DNA of 64,000 nt from Thioclava arctica (GTDB lineage: Bacteria; Pseudomonadota; Alphaproteobacteria; Rhodobacterales; Rhodobacteraceae), in contig NZ_JBFRYC010000008.1 in assembly GCF_040892615.1 (NCBI RefSeq), positions 1 through 64,000 on the forward strand, in the 5' to 3' direction. The notes beneath the pieces are model-generated. The model had not been told where the DNA came from and did no database searches. It saw only the letters and a program-made list of their open reading frames with translations. The position numbers and the translations under genes are program-made. Each line of letters begins with the position of its first letter. Position 1 is the stretch's first letter. This document shows positions 8,607-17,159 of this stretch, piece by piece.

Positions 8607-8985
8607 ATGCGCCATTATGTCAGCCCCGAGGTCTTGGTGCAGACCAAGGCAAAGATCGTGATTGTGGGCTCGGGGGCTGCGGGGACGGGGCTGGTTAACC
8701 GTCTGGTGGTGGCAGCCCTTGGGCGTGACATGGGGGGCAAGATTACGCCGCCGCCATCGACCCCGGGGCACAGCGTGTCACTACCAAGGGCGGCGACGCG
8801 GTCGCCTCTGATTTTCGGGTCGTGGCCACCGGGCTGAAACTGGATTGCGACGCGGTCGAGTTCGACTATCAGAACCGTCTGACTCTGCCCTTCCTCGGTG
8901 TGATCTCACCGCTCGAAGAGCTGTGGATGTCGTGGCTGATGCAGGAAGTCACCCTGAAGTCACCCTAAAACGCGATGCTGCACGC
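8607..8985 (+). pseudogene. Sulfide:quinone oxidoreductase-type flavoprotein, internally deleted remnant
   Basis: The ATG at 8607 begins a protein whose residues 12-30 contain the FAD dinucleotide fold (KIVIVGSGAAGTGLVNRL). Similarity then jumps, with a frameshift near 8750, to a mid-protein segment (IDPGAQRVTTKGGDAVASDF, VVATGLKLD). It jumps again to what resembles the C-terminal end of SQR proteins (PLEELWMSWLMQEVTLK). An in-frame TAA follows at 8964-8966 before NAMLHA. About 380 bp remain of a gene that should be about 1.2 kb, so most of the catalytic core, including the redox cysteines, is gone. Assignment to SQR rather than a related flavoprotein is moderately sure. Confidence 0.6.
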
Positions 8986-9213
8986 AAATTCCTGCTGGCG
9001 TAGATGTTCATGCCCTTTGGCGCGGTCGCGGCGGTGGCGCAGATGTAATGGGCCACCCATTCGGGCTTTGTCGATATCGGGGGGGCGATTGACTGGATCG
9101 TGCTTCTTGGTGTCGCAGGCGCTGGGGCTATCGGAAGCGCGATCCTTGTTTATACTGTTCAATCTTTGATCAAGGGTCGCCAAAGCGCAGACCATATGGA
9201 GGGCGCAAAATGA
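8986..9213 (+). pseudogene. Small membrane protein remnant (DUF5368-like?)
   Basis: One frame ending at 9211-9213 reads FMPFGAVAAVAQM, stop, THSGFVDIGGAIDWIVLLGV and a further hydrophobic helix (AGAGAIGSAILVYTVQSLI). In-frame stops are at 9001-9003 (TAG) and 9046-9048 (TAA). Its terminal TGA overlaps the ATG of the transporter gene by the ATGA pattern, which suggests that it was once translationally coupled to it. The pattern NSGFxDIGGxID recalls the DUF5368 proteins that I associate with TDT transporters in this order; that identity is from memory. Confidence 0.5.
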
Positions 9214-10223
9214 GCACGACTGAGATGGCGCCAAGCGGCGCCCATAACCGGCTGGAACATTTCCCGATCACGTTTTTTGCCACCACGATGGGGCTGGGCG
9301 GTTTCACGCTGGCTCTGCGCGCGGCGGCCAAGCCGATGGGGCTGGGGCCGCTGCCTTATCAGGGGATGTTTGCCTTCACAGCGGTCGTTTTTGTGCTGAT
9401 CGCTGCGTTTTACCTCGCCAAGGCGGTGAAATACCCCCAAGCCGTCAAGGACGAGTGGCATCACCCGATCCGGCTGGCATTCTTTCCGACCATCGCGGTG
9501 TCGCTGCTGCTGTTGGCGATCATCGCGATGAGCGTGTCGCACGCGCTTGCGCTGACGCTATGGATCGTGGGCACGCTGCTGCAAGGGACATTGACGCTCT
9601 CGGTTGTGACCAACTGGATTGGTACGCGCTCTTTCCTGCATGGTCAGTTAAATCCGGCTTGGTTCATCCCTGCCGTGGGCAATGTAATTGTTCCGGTGGC
9701 GGGGGCGCAACTGGGGTTCACCGAGATCAGTTGGCTGTTCTTTTCGGCAGGCATGATCTTTTGGCTGATCCTGCTGACGCTGGTGTTCAACCGGCTGGTG
9801 TTCCACGACCCGATGCCGGGTAAGTTGCAACCGACGCTGGTGATTATGGTCGCGCCGCCCGCCGTAGCCTTTATCGCGTGGCTGCGTTTGACGGGGGAGG
9901 CCGTTACGCCGGGCGCGGTGATCGGTCATGGGGTCGACCCGTTCGCCCATATCCTGCTATCGCTGGCCTATGTGTTTGCTGCCCTTGTGGCGGTGCAGAT
10001 CCCGCGCATCCTGCGCCTGCCTTTCGCCATGAGCTTCTGGGCGCTCAGCTTTCCGCTGGCCGCGTTGACCATCGCGACCTTCCTGCATGGCGAATACGCC
10101 CATTCCATTGCGCATGAGCGGTTGGGGATGGTGTTTTTGGTGGCGCTGACGGTGCTGATCGTGGGGCTGGTCTGGCGCACCATTCTGGGCATTCTGCGCG
10201 CTGAGATTTGCGAACCCGAATAA
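9210..10223 (+). CDS. TDT/SLAC1 (TehA-like) family membrane transporter
   Basis: An integral inner-membrane protein of 337 residues with about ten hydrophobic helices. The family hallmark NRLEHFPITFFATTMGLGGFTL is at residues 13-34, and a second conserved patch is NPAWFIPAVGNVIVPVAGA. SLAC1/TehA/Mae1 relatives carry small anions such as chloride, nitrate, sulfite, malate or tellurite. The neighbouring remnants of a sulfide oxidoreductase suggest a sulfur anion, but this is inference. The start overlaps the end of the decayed upstream gene, and a terminator follows at 10248. Confidence 0.88.
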   Translation: MSTTEMAPSGAHNRLEHFPITFFATTMGLGGFTLALRAAAKPMGLGPLPYQGMFAFTAVVFVLIAAFYLAKAVKYPQAVKDEWHHPIRLAFFPTIAVSLLLLAIIAMSVSHALALTLWIVGTLLQGTLTLSVVTNWIGTRSFLHGQLNPAWFIPAVGNVIVPVAGAQLGFTEISWLFFSAGMIFWLILLTLVFNRLVFHDPMPGKLQPTLVIMVAPPAVAFIAWLRLTGEAVTPGAVIGHGVDPFAHILLSLAYVFAALVAVQIPRILRLPFAMSFWALSFPLAALTIATFLHGEYAHSIAHERLGMVFLVALTVLIVGLVWRTILGILRAEICEPE

Positions 10224-10247
10224 ACCGGTTCACTGGATTGCTTCGTG

Positions 10248-10275
10248 AAAGGGTGGGTCTTGGCCCGCCCTTTTT
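10248..10275 (+). terminator. Intrinsic terminator after the TDT transporter
   Basis: AAAGGGTGGG pairs with CCCGCCCTTT (one G-T pair) around a short TCTTGG loop, followed by a run of T. It is 25 bp downstream of the transporter stop codon. Confidence 0.8.
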
Positions 10276-10586
10276 CGTGCTGCCAGCGGCATGGGTGTGG
10301 TGGTGTTTCTCAAAAGAAGGCGGCGCGCCAGGTTGCCCCCGCGCGCCGCTTGATCTTGTCGCCAGCCTTATTTCTGCTCGGTGAGCATCGTGAAGGGCTT
10401 GGCTGTGGTTTTGGTGCGCAGGCATTCTAACTAAACTTACGAAAGCGCGAGCTGCTTGATTCAGATCATGATCGGGTGGGATGTGATCAATCGCGGGGTT
10501 TGGCAGGGAGGCGCTGTATAAAACGCGGTGCGCTTGACGTTGCGCACGCGCCGCGCCACATCTGAGAGCAACAACCGGGGGATAGC
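10276..10586. other. Intergenic region upstream of agmatinase
   Basis: About 310 bp with no credible ORF. It holds an FNR-like palindrome (10456-10469) and a TATAAA hexamer (10517-10522) that could be the -10 box of the agmatinase operon. Confidence 0.5.
10456..10469 (+). promoter_or_regulatory. FNR-like site upstream of the agmatinase operon
   Basis: TTGATTCAGATCAT matches TTGAT-N4-ATCAA at 9 of 10 conserved positions. With TATAAA at 10517-10522 taken as the -10 box, the site would be centred near -66, a class I activator spacing. Functional status is inferred. Confidence 0.4.
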
Positions 10587-11558
10587 ATGGCACTGGAAGA
10601 TGCGAAGACACAGATCGATCAGGCTTTTACGCGTGCTGAACTGCGCGGCCTGAGTTTCGAGAATGCCTTTGGCGGGGCGACGAGTTTCCTGCGTCGCCGC
10701 TACAGCAAAGATCTGAGCGGGGCGCAGATTGCAGTCACGGGCATTCCCTTTGATCAGGCGGTCACCAATCGCCCCGGCACACGGTTTGGCCCGCGCGCGA
10801 TCCGCGAGGCAAGCACCTTGCAAGCCTTCGATGCACCTTATGGCTGGGGCTATGACCCGCTGAGTGAACTTTCGATCGTCGATTACGGCGATATGGCGTT
10901 TGATTATGCCAATGTCCCCGAGGTGCCGACACGGATCGAGGCGCATCTCGCGGGCATCATCAACGCCGGGGTTGTGCCGATCACGCTGGGGGGGGATCAC
11001 TTCATCACCCTGCCGATCTTGCGCGCGATTGCGGCGCAGCACGGCCCGGTGGCCCTGATCCAGTTCGATGCCCATTCCGACACTTGGGCGGATGATGATA
11101 TGAGCCGGATCGACCACGGCACCTTTTTGTACAAGGCGCTGAAACTGGGTTTGGTGGCGCCGGAAACGACCGTTTCGGTGGGCATCCGCACCGATAATCC
11201 CGATACGCTGGGCGTGAGTATCCTCGATGCGCCCTCGGTGCATCAAGACGGGATCGAGGCCAGTTTGGCGCACATTCGCAAAGTGGTGGGGGATCGCCCG
11301 ACCTATGTAACCTTTGATATCGACTGCCTTGATCCGGCCTTTGCTCCCGGCACCGGCACGCCGGTTTGGGGCGGTCTGGCAAGTTGGCAGGCGGCGGCGC
11401 TGCTGCGCGGCCTCAAGGGGATCAACATGATCGGCGGCGATGTCGTCGAGGTCTCGCCCCCCTATGATCCGACCGGAGCGACGGCCATCGCGGGGGCGCA
11501 TGTCGCGACCGAGTTGATGGCACTGGCGGGCTGGGGGTTGCGCAAAGAGGGCCGATGA
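10587..11558 (+). CDS. speB: Agmatinase (ureohydrolase family)
   Basis: Hydrolyses agmatine (or a related guanidino compound) to putrescine and urea; manganese enzyme of 323 residues. The metal-binding motifs are present in order: GGDHFITLP (about residue 138), DAHSDTW (about 160) and TFDIDCLDPAFAPGTGTP (about 245). GTRFGPRAIREAS near residue 67 is also typical. The family includes guanidinopropionase, guanidinobutyrase and guanidine hydrolases, so the exact substrate is not certain. It is the first gene of an operon with the overlapping DUF1499 gene. Confidence 0.88.
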   Translation: MALEDAKTQIDQAFTRAELRGLSFENAFGGATSFLRRRYSKDLSGAQIAVTGIPFDQAVTNRPGTRFGPRAIREASTLQAFDAPYGWGYDPLSELSIVDYGDMAFDYANVPEVPTRIEAHLAGIINAGVVPITLGGDHFITLPILRAIAAQHGPVALIQFDAHSDTWADDDMSRIDHGTFLYKALKLGLVAPETTVSVGIRTDNPDTLGVSILDAPSVHQDGIEASLAHIRKVVGDRPTYVTFDIDCLDPAFAPGTGTPVWGGLASWQAAALLRGLKGINMIGGDVVEVSPPYDPTGATAIAGAHVATELMALAGWGLRKEGR

Positions 11559-11998
11559 GAGTGTTGCAGATCATCCTGGCGCTGATCGCGGTGCTTGTGG
11601 TGCTGGGGGATGCCTATGTGCGCCTTGCACCTTTGCCCAGTGATCGTTTTCACCGTCAAACGGCCCCGCAAGCGGCGGGCGATTATCCGTCCAAGGGCGG
11701 GATCGTGGCGGTGCGCGATGTGTCTGACCCCAAGGCGCAAATGGTCGCGCTTGACAAGATCATCCGGGCCAGTGCGCGCACGCGGGTGCTCAACGGGTCG
11801 GTCGCCACGGGCCATATCAGCTATGTGACCCGCTCGGCGCTGTGGGGCTTTCCTGACATCACCAATCTTTATGTCGGCAAAGATACGCAGGCCGGTAGTG
11901 GTACGCTGACGATCAGTGGGCATCTGGTTTTTGGCGCCTTTGATCTGGGCGTGAATGCCGCGCGCATCAAAGGCTGGCTGGACGAGGCGGGGCTGTAG
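11555..11998 (+). CDS. DUF1499 family protein, membrane-anchored
   Basis: A 147-residue protein with an N-terminal hydrophobic anchor or uncleaved signal (MRVLQIILALIAVLVVLGDAY). The DUF1499 core follows: DKIIRASARTRVLNG, GHISYVTRSALWGFPDITNL and LVFGAFDLGVNAARIKGWL. It overlaps agmatinase by four bases (ATGA), so it is translated with it. The function of the family is unknown, and a link to polyamine metabolism is suggested only by position. Confidence 0.85.
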   Translation: MRVLQIILALIAVLVVLGDAYVRLAPLPSDRFHRQTAPQAAGDYPSKGGIVAVRDVSDPKAQMVALDKIIRASARTRVLNGSVATGHISYVTRSALWGFPDITNLYVGKDTQAGSGTLTISGHLVFGAFDLGVNAARIKGWLDEAGL

Positions 11999-12101
11999 CG
12001 GCGTAAGGACAATCGTGCCACAGCAGCGAACTCCCGCGACGTGACACCTTGCGCGGATGCCGGGGGCTTCTTATCTCGCGGTCACGCCAGCAGGAGCCAG
12101 C

Positions 12102-13145
12102 ATGACGACCGCGTTGCGATATTTCACATGGGCCTTCGTGGTCACAATCGTGGCGCTGATCGGCGCTTTTGCGCTGGGCTATCATCACGAGGGCACTTGG
12201 GGCGGTGCGTTCTCGTTCTTGCTGATCGCGGCGGTGCTTGCGGTGCTGGAAATCTCGCTCAGCTTTGACAATGCCATCGTGAACGCCAACAAACTCAAGA
12301 CGATGAGCCCGATCTGGCAAAAGCGCTTTCTCACTTGGGGGATCGTGATTGCGGTCTTTGGAATGCGCGTTCTGTTCCCGCTATTAGTGGTTGTGATCGC
12401 GGCAGGTATCGGGCCCTGGCAGGCGATCCAACTGGCGGCGCAACAGCCCGCCGAATATGCGCGCATCATTGACGGCGCGCATCTGTCGATTGCCGGGTTT
12501 GGCGGATCGTTCCTGATGATGGTCGCGCTGAACTATTTCATCGATGAGGGCAAAGATGTGCATTGGATTCACACGCTCGAATGTCGGATGCGCGCCTGTG
12601 CCTCGGTGCGTGGGCTTGAGATTGGCTTTGTGCTGCTGGTGATCTTGGGCTTCACCCTTTGGCTGCCCGATGGGCGCGAGGGGGATTTCCTGTTCGCTTC
12701 AGTGGCAGGTCTGGCCACCTTTCTGGCCGTGGAGGTGCTGGGGCAGGTGCTGGATCGTGCGAGCCTTGCCGCGGAAACGGCGCGCGCTGGGCTTGGTGGG
12801 TTTCTTTATCTCGAAGTGCTGGATGCCTCGTTCAGTTTTGACGGCGTGATCGGGGCCTTTGCATTGACCCAAAACCTGTTCCTGATCGCGATCGGGCTGG
12901 GTGTGGGGGCGATGTATGTGCGCTCGATGACGCTGATGCTGGTCGAGCGCAACACCCTCTCAGAGTTCCGCTATCTCGAACATGGTGCGTTCTGGTCGAT
13001 CCTGATCTTGTCGCTGGTAATGTTTTTTCAGACCTTGATGCATGTCCCCGAGGTAATCACCGGGCTGGTGGGGGCGGGGTTGATCGGGCTGGCGCTGATG
13101 TCCTCGATCCGGTTCAACCGCCGCCTTGGTACGCCTCACAAGTGA
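12102..13145 (+). CDS. DUF475 integral membrane protein (TerC-like)
   Basis: A polytopic inner-membrane protein of 347 residues with about nine helices. It has the acidic intramembrane motif of the TerC/DUF475 group twice: LEISLSFDNAIVNANKLK (about residues 46-63) and LEVLDASFSFDGVIGAFALT (about 240-260), which indicates an internal repeat with Asp-containing half-channels. The family is linked to metal-ion export and membrane protein metalation, though this is not proven for DUF475. The ATG at 12102 is preceded by AGGAG; an upstream start at 12057 has no ribosome site. A B12 riboswitch follows, belonging to the next operon. Confidence 0.85.
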   Translation: MTTALRYFTWAFVVTIVALIGAFALGYHHEGTWGGAFSFLLIAAVLAVLEISLSFDNAIVNANKLKTMSPIWQKRFLTWGIVIAVFGMRVLFPLLVVVIAAGIGPWQAIQLAAQQPAEYARIIDGAHLSIAGFGGSFLMMVALNYFIDEGKDVHWIHTLECRMRACASVRGLEIGFVLLVILGFTLWLPDGREGDFLFASVAGLATFLAVEVLGQVLDRASLAAETARAGLGGFLYLEVLDASFSFDGVIGAFALTQNLFLIAIGLGVGAMYVRSMTLMLVERNTLSEFRYLEHGAFWSILILSLVMFFQTLMHVPEVITGLVGAGLIGLALMSSIRFNRRLGTPHK

Positions 13146-13155
13146 TGAATTTTTC

Positions 13156-13184
13156 TTGACACGTGGCGCTGGGCGCGGCATTTC
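13156..13184 (+). promoter_or_regulatory. Candidate promoter of the B12 operon
   Basis: TTGACA (13156-13161), then a 17-nt spacer and the weak hexamer CATTTC (13179-13184), placing transcription start just before the riboswitch. The -35 box is perfect and the -10 box is poor. Confidence 0.4.
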
Positions 13185-13187
13185 GAC

Positions 13188-13364
13188 AGCACTTCGGTTC
13201 CGCGCAAGCGGATGAAAAGGGAACCCGGTGCGGCGCAGCTTGCGTTCATTCCGGGGCTGCCCCCGCAACTGTGAGCGGTGAGTGACGGCTGACTGAGCCA
13301 CTGGGTCTATGATCCGGGAAGGCCAGCCCGAGCGACGACCCGCAAGCCAGGAGACCTGCCGAGG
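13188..13364 (+). promoter_or_regulatory. Cobalamin (adenosyl-B12) riboswitch
   Basis: The canonical elements are present in order: GGTTCC at the 5' stem (about 13196), GATGAAAAGGGAACCCGGTG (13211-13230), GGGGCTGCCCCCGCAACTG (13253-13271), GCCACTGGG (about 13297-13305), GGGAAGGC (about 13316) and the B12 box GCAAGCCAGGAGACCTGCC (13342-13360). In this class, binding of the cofactor represses the downstream genes. About 150 nt separate it from the receptor start codon, room for an expression platform. Confidence 0.97.
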
Positions 13365-13514
13365 CGCTCATCCTTTCGACCCGTGCGGGGCGCGCGGGAG
13401 AGGCGGTATTCCGCTTGTGGTGACAGTTTCACCGTCGGCGGAGATCTCATATTTCCAAAGACTTGCACTGTAAACTTCACGTAAGCCACGCGCTGCGTTC
13501 CGAAGGATTTGGAT

Positions 13515-15329
13515 ATGACTTACACCCGTTTCACCGCAACTCTTCTGCTTGGAACCGCCCTTGTCAGCCCGGCATGGGCGCAAGACAATCAACCCTTCGC
13601 CCTTGATGAGATCGTGATCTATTACGGCGCGCTTGAGCCGCGCTCGAGCGATAAGACCGGGCAATCGGTCACCGTGATTTCCAAGGCTGAAATGGAGCGC
13701 GCCGGCGAAACCCGACTGGCTGATCTGATTGCACAGACGCCGGGCGTGGGCATTCTGGCGCGCGGCCCGATGGGTGCACAGACCGGGTTTTCGATCCGCG
13801 GTGTGTCGCAAAACTACGTCAAGGTGCTGGTGGATGGGATCGATGTGTCCGACCCCTCGGCACCGCAAGTCCTGCCCGATCTCGGTCGCTTCAACAGCTT
13901 GAACTATGACCGGGTCGAGATCCTGCGCGGCTCGCAATCGGCGGTCTATGGCGGGCAGGCAGTGGCAGGCGTGATCAATCTTGAAACGCCGCGCCCGACC
14001 AAGGACGGGATCAGCCAGCGCGTCGCTTTGGAGCTGGGGTCTTATCAAACGGCCAATGCCGCCTATAGTTTTGGCTGGAAACAGGGCGATGATGAATTGG
14101 CGGTGCAGGTGTCCAAGATCTACACGGCCGGATATTCGGCGGCGGATGCGGCAAACGGCAACACTGAAAAAGACGGTTACCGTGCCAACCGGCTTAGCCT
14201 GCGTGCGCAAAAGCGCCTCAGTGAGAACTTGCTCGTCGGGATCACCGGGTTTGCGCAAAACGACCGGGGCGAGTTCGATGACGGCTTTTCCACGCCGCCC
14301 GTCGATGACAATGAATTCACGCTGCACAAGGAACGCGGCGCGCGCATGTTCGCGCAATTCACTATGGGGCGGTTCGATCACGAGATCGGGCTGACCTATT
14401 ACACCACCTCGCGCTATTATCCGATCTATGACTACGGCTATAGCGGCAAGCGTCGCAAGATTGACTGGAAAGCCGCGACCGATCTGGGGGCGGGCCGATT
14501 GACAATCGGGGCCGATCGCAAGCTTGAATCCTACACCGGCACCTATGTCACGGGGCAGGTGCTGACCTCGGATACCGGGGTGTTTGCAGAATATGCGGTT
14601 GACCCGATCAAGAATGTCAGCGTCGTTGCCTCTGCGCGCCATGATACGCATTCGCAATTTGGCGGGTTCAACACCGGGCGGTTGGGTGTGACCTGGCAGG
14701 CCAGTGCGGACACGCTGGTGCGTGGCTCTGTCGGGAACGGTTTCCGCGCGCCCTCTGGCTATGAGATGTTTGGCTATGGCGGCTCCACCAGCCTCAAGCC
14801 GGAAAAATCGATGAGCTATGATCTGGGGCTGGAGCGCAAATTCGGCAAGCAAACCCTGACCGCCACGCTGTTTCGGATCGAAGTCGACAACCTGATCGAC
14901 TACGCGGCGGGCAGCTATTACCAGACTTCAGGCAAAGCCACGCGCCAAGGTCTGGAGCTGGGTCTGAAAGGGGCGATCAATGCCAAGATCGACTACCAGA
15001 TCGGCTATACCTATCTGGACTGGAAAAACCCGGCGGGCCTATCGGCGGGCTCGACATGGAACACATCCTTTGGGCGCAACACGCTGACTGCGGGGCTAAG
15101 CGCGAAGCTGAGTGACACCTTCACGGCAGGTGCGGATCTGCGTTTTGTCACAGATCGCCAGAGCCTGCCGGATTACGCGGTGGCCAATGCGCAGATCAGC
15201 TACGATTTCGGGGATGGCAAACAGGCCTATCTGCGCATCGAGAACCTGTTCAACGCGCAATACGAGTTGTGGCCGGGTTTTGGCACGTCGGATCGCGCTG
15301 CCTATGTTGGGGTGCGTGCGACGTTTTGA
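13515..15329 (+). CDS. btuB: TonB-dependent vitamin B12 outer-membrane receptor
   Basis: A 604-residue outer-membrane barrel. The signal peptide (MTYTRFTATLLLGTALVSPAWAQ) is followed by a TonB box-like segment (ALDEIVIYYG). The plug domain has typical motifs (TPGVGILARGPMG, FSIRGVSQNYVKVLVDGIDVSDPS, DRVEILRGSQSAVYGGQAVAGVIN) and the beta-barrel ends in the aromatic VRATF. The ATG at 13515 has GAAGGA at proper spacing, whereas a TTG at 13509 does not. The riboswitch upstream and btuFCD downstream fix the substrate as a corrinoid. Confidence 0.93.
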   Translation: MTYTRFTATLLLGTALVSPAWAQDNQPFALDEIVIYYGALEPRSSDKTGQSVTVISKAEMERAGETRLADLIAQTPGVGILARGPMGAQTGFSIRGVSQNYVKVLVDGIDVSDPSAPQVLPDLGRFNSLNYDRVEILRGSQSAVYGGQAVAGVINLETPRPTKDGISQRVALELGSYQTANAAYSFGWKQGDDELAVQVSKIYTAGYSAADAANGNTEKDGYRANRLSLRAQKRLSENLLVGITGFAQNDRGEFDDGFSTPPVDDNEFTLHKERGARMFAQFTMGRFDHEIGLTYYTTSRYYPIYDYGYSGKRRKIDWKAATDLGAGRLTIGADRKLESYTGTYVTGQVLTSDTGVFAEYAVDPIKNVSVVASARHDTHSQFGGFNTGRLGVTWQASADTLVRGSVGNGFRAPSGYEMFGYGGSTSLKPEKSMSYDLGLERKFGKQTLTATLFRIEVDNLIDYAAGSYYQTSGKATRQGLELGLKGAINAKIDYQIGYTYLDWKNPAGLSAGSTWNTSFGRNTLTAGLSAKLSDTFTAGADLRFVTDRQSLPDYAVANAQISYDFGDGKQAYLRIENLFNAQYELWPGFGTSDRAAYVGVRATF

Positions 15330-16179
15330 TCCTCGCAGGGCCGCTTGGCGTGCCCTGGTGACCGCCGCCCTTTGGGTGGCGGTTCCCGCTTGGGCGCAAC
15401 CTGCTGATCTGCCCATGCGTGTGGTCTCAATGAACCTGTGCACCGATCAGCTGGCGTTGGCGCTGGCTGATCCGGGGCAGATCGTTTCGCTCAGCCATTT
15501 CGCGACCGATCCGGGCATGTCGGTGCATTGGAAACAGGCTGAGGATTACCCTCTAAACTATGGCCGTGCCGAAGAAATCTCGATCCTGCGCCCCGATTTG
15601 GTGCTGGCTGACACATGGTCGAACCCTGACACGATCCGGATGCTCAAGACGCTGGGCATTCGCGTGGAGCAATTGCCGCCCTCGACCTCATTGCCCGAAA
15701 TTCGCGACCGCATCACCAAGATGGGCGCGTTGCTGGGCCACCCCAAACGTGCGGCCAAGATGTTGGCGGATTTCGATGCGCGTTTGGCCGCGATCAAGCG
15801 CCCGGCTAAGGGGTTGCGCGCGGCGGTGATCGGGCCTTCGGGCTATGGCTATGGGCCGCGCACGTTGGAGGGGCAAATTCTGGCACTGGCGGGGTTTGAC
15901 AATGTGGTCAGCGGGCCGGGGCTTGATTTCGGTGGACGGTTGCCGCTGGAGGATCTGGTGATGGATCATCCCGATCTGGTGATTGTCGGCGGCTCGCAAG
16001 GCAGCATGGGCACCAGCCGGGCGCAATCGGTGCTTGATCATCCGGTGTTGCGCGATTTACCTACGCAGCGCGGGTTGCGTGATGCCCGCTGGACCTGTGG
16101 AGCGCCTGCGATGTTGGGGGCGGTGGCCGATCTGGCGGCGCTGGGGCGTAAAATCGAACAAAGCAAGGTTTCGCAATGA
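15304..16179 (+). CDS. btuF: Cobalamin ABC transporter periplasmic binding protein
   Basis: A 291-residue periplasmic helical-backbone binding protein. The ATG at 15304 overlaps the btuB end by 26 bp; the signal sequence (WRALVTAALWVAVPAWAQ) lies at residues 14-32. The mature protein starts PMRVVSMNLCTDQLALALA, like BtuF/FepB-type proteins, with the mid-protein ILRPDLVLADTWSN typical of the fold. A later GTG at 15316 is a possible alternative start. It delivers B12 from the periplasm to BtuCD; context gives the substrate. Confidence 0.88.
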   Translation: MLGCVRRFDPRRAAWRALVTAALWVAVPAWAQPADLPMRVVSMNLCTDQLALALADPGQIVSLSHFATDPGMSVHWKQAEDYPLNYGRAEEISILRPDLVLADTWSNPDTIRMLKTLGIRVEQLPPSTSLPEIRDRITKMGALLGHPKRAAKMLADFDARLAAIKRPAKGLRAAVIGPSGYGYGPRTLEGQILALAGFDNVVSGPGLDFGGRLPLEDLVMDHPDLVIVGGSQGSMGTSRAQSVLDHPVLRDLPTQRGLRDARWTCGAPAMLGAVADLAALGRKIEQSKVSQ

Positions 16180-17159
16180 GTTATCGCGCGATCCTCATCT
16201 GGTTATCGCTGGCGGTTGCGGGGCTGTTTTTGGCCTCGTTGCTGATCGGTCCGTCCGGGATCGGTCCGCTGGAGGGGCTGCGCGCGCTGTTTACAGGCGA
16301 GGGCGCGCCGGGTCTGGTGATGCGCGAATTGCGCCTGCCGCGCGCGCTGTTGGGCGTGGGTGTGGGGGCGGCGCTGGGGCTGTCGGGGGCCGCGATGCAG
16401 GGGTTCTTGCGCAACCCGCTGGCCGAGCCGGGGCTGATTGGCACCTCGGCGGGGGCGGCGCTTGGTGCGGTGATTGCCATTCAAACCGGGCTTTATGCTG
16501 CTTTCGCGCTGGCGCTGCCCTTTGCGGCCCTTGCGGGCGCGGGCGTGGCGGTTGCGTTGATACTGGCACTGGCCGGGCGTGAGGGGCGCGCCTTGGTGCT
16601 GATCCTTGCGGGGATTGCAGTGTCGGCCTTGGCGGGGGCAGCGACGGCGCTCGTGTTGAACCTTGCGCCATCGCCCTATGCCGCAGCCGAGATCGTGTTT
16701 TGGCTGATGGGTTCGCTGGCGGATCGCGCGATGACCCATGTGGTCTTGGCGACCCCGTTCCTGATTTTGGGGGCGGTGATTTTGCTCGCGACGGGGCCGG
16801 GGCTGGATGCGTTGAGCCTTGGCGAGGATGCGGCGGCCTCGATGGGCGTGTCGCTGAAACGGCTGCGTTTGCAGATTGTGTTTGGCAGCGCGCTGATGGT
16901 GGGGGCGGCGACAGCTGTTGCAGGGGCGGTCGGTTTTGTTGGGCTGGTCGTGCCCCATCTGCTGCGTCATTCGCTGGGCGCGCGACCCTCGCGGCTGCTA
17001 CCTGCCTCGGCGCTTGGGGGGGCGGCGATGCTGCTGGCCGCCGATATCGCGACGCGCGTGATCGCACCCGAGCGTGACCTGAAACTGGGCGTGCTGACCG
17101 CGATCGTGGGGGCGCCGTTCTTCCTTGCGATGATCCGCAAGATGGGGCGGGAAACATGA
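16176..17159 (+). CDS. btuC: Cobalamin ABC transporter permease (FecCD family)
   Basis: A 327-residue inner-membrane permease with about ten helices. FecCD family motifs are RELRLPRALLGVGVGAALGLSG (about residues 50-71), GFLRNPLAEPGLIGTSAGAA (about 76-95) and the near-terminal AGAVGFVGLVVPHLLRHSLG (about 249-268), which contacts the ATPase. It overlaps btuF and btuD by four bases each (ATGA), a sign of coupled translation. Confidence 0.92.
   Translation: MSYRAILIWLSLAVAGLFLASLLIGPSGIGPLEGLRALFTGEGAPGLVMRELRLPRALLGVGVGAALGLSGAAMQGFLRNPLAEPGLIGTSAGAALGAVIAIQTGLYAAFALALPFAALAGAGVAVALILALAGREGRALVLILAGIAVSALAGAATALVLNLAPSPYAAAEIVFWLMGSLADRAMTHVVLATPFLILGAVILLATGPGLDALSLGEDAAASMGVSLKRLRLQIVFGSALMVGAATAVAGAVGFVGLVVPHLLRHSLGARPSRLLPASALGGAAMLLAADIATRVIAPERDLKLGVLTAIVGAPFFLAMIRKMGRET

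Noticed and set aside
13368..14852. Open frame of 494 codons on the minus strand opposite btuB
   Set aside because: Shadow of the receptor gene, and it also runs through the riboswitch.
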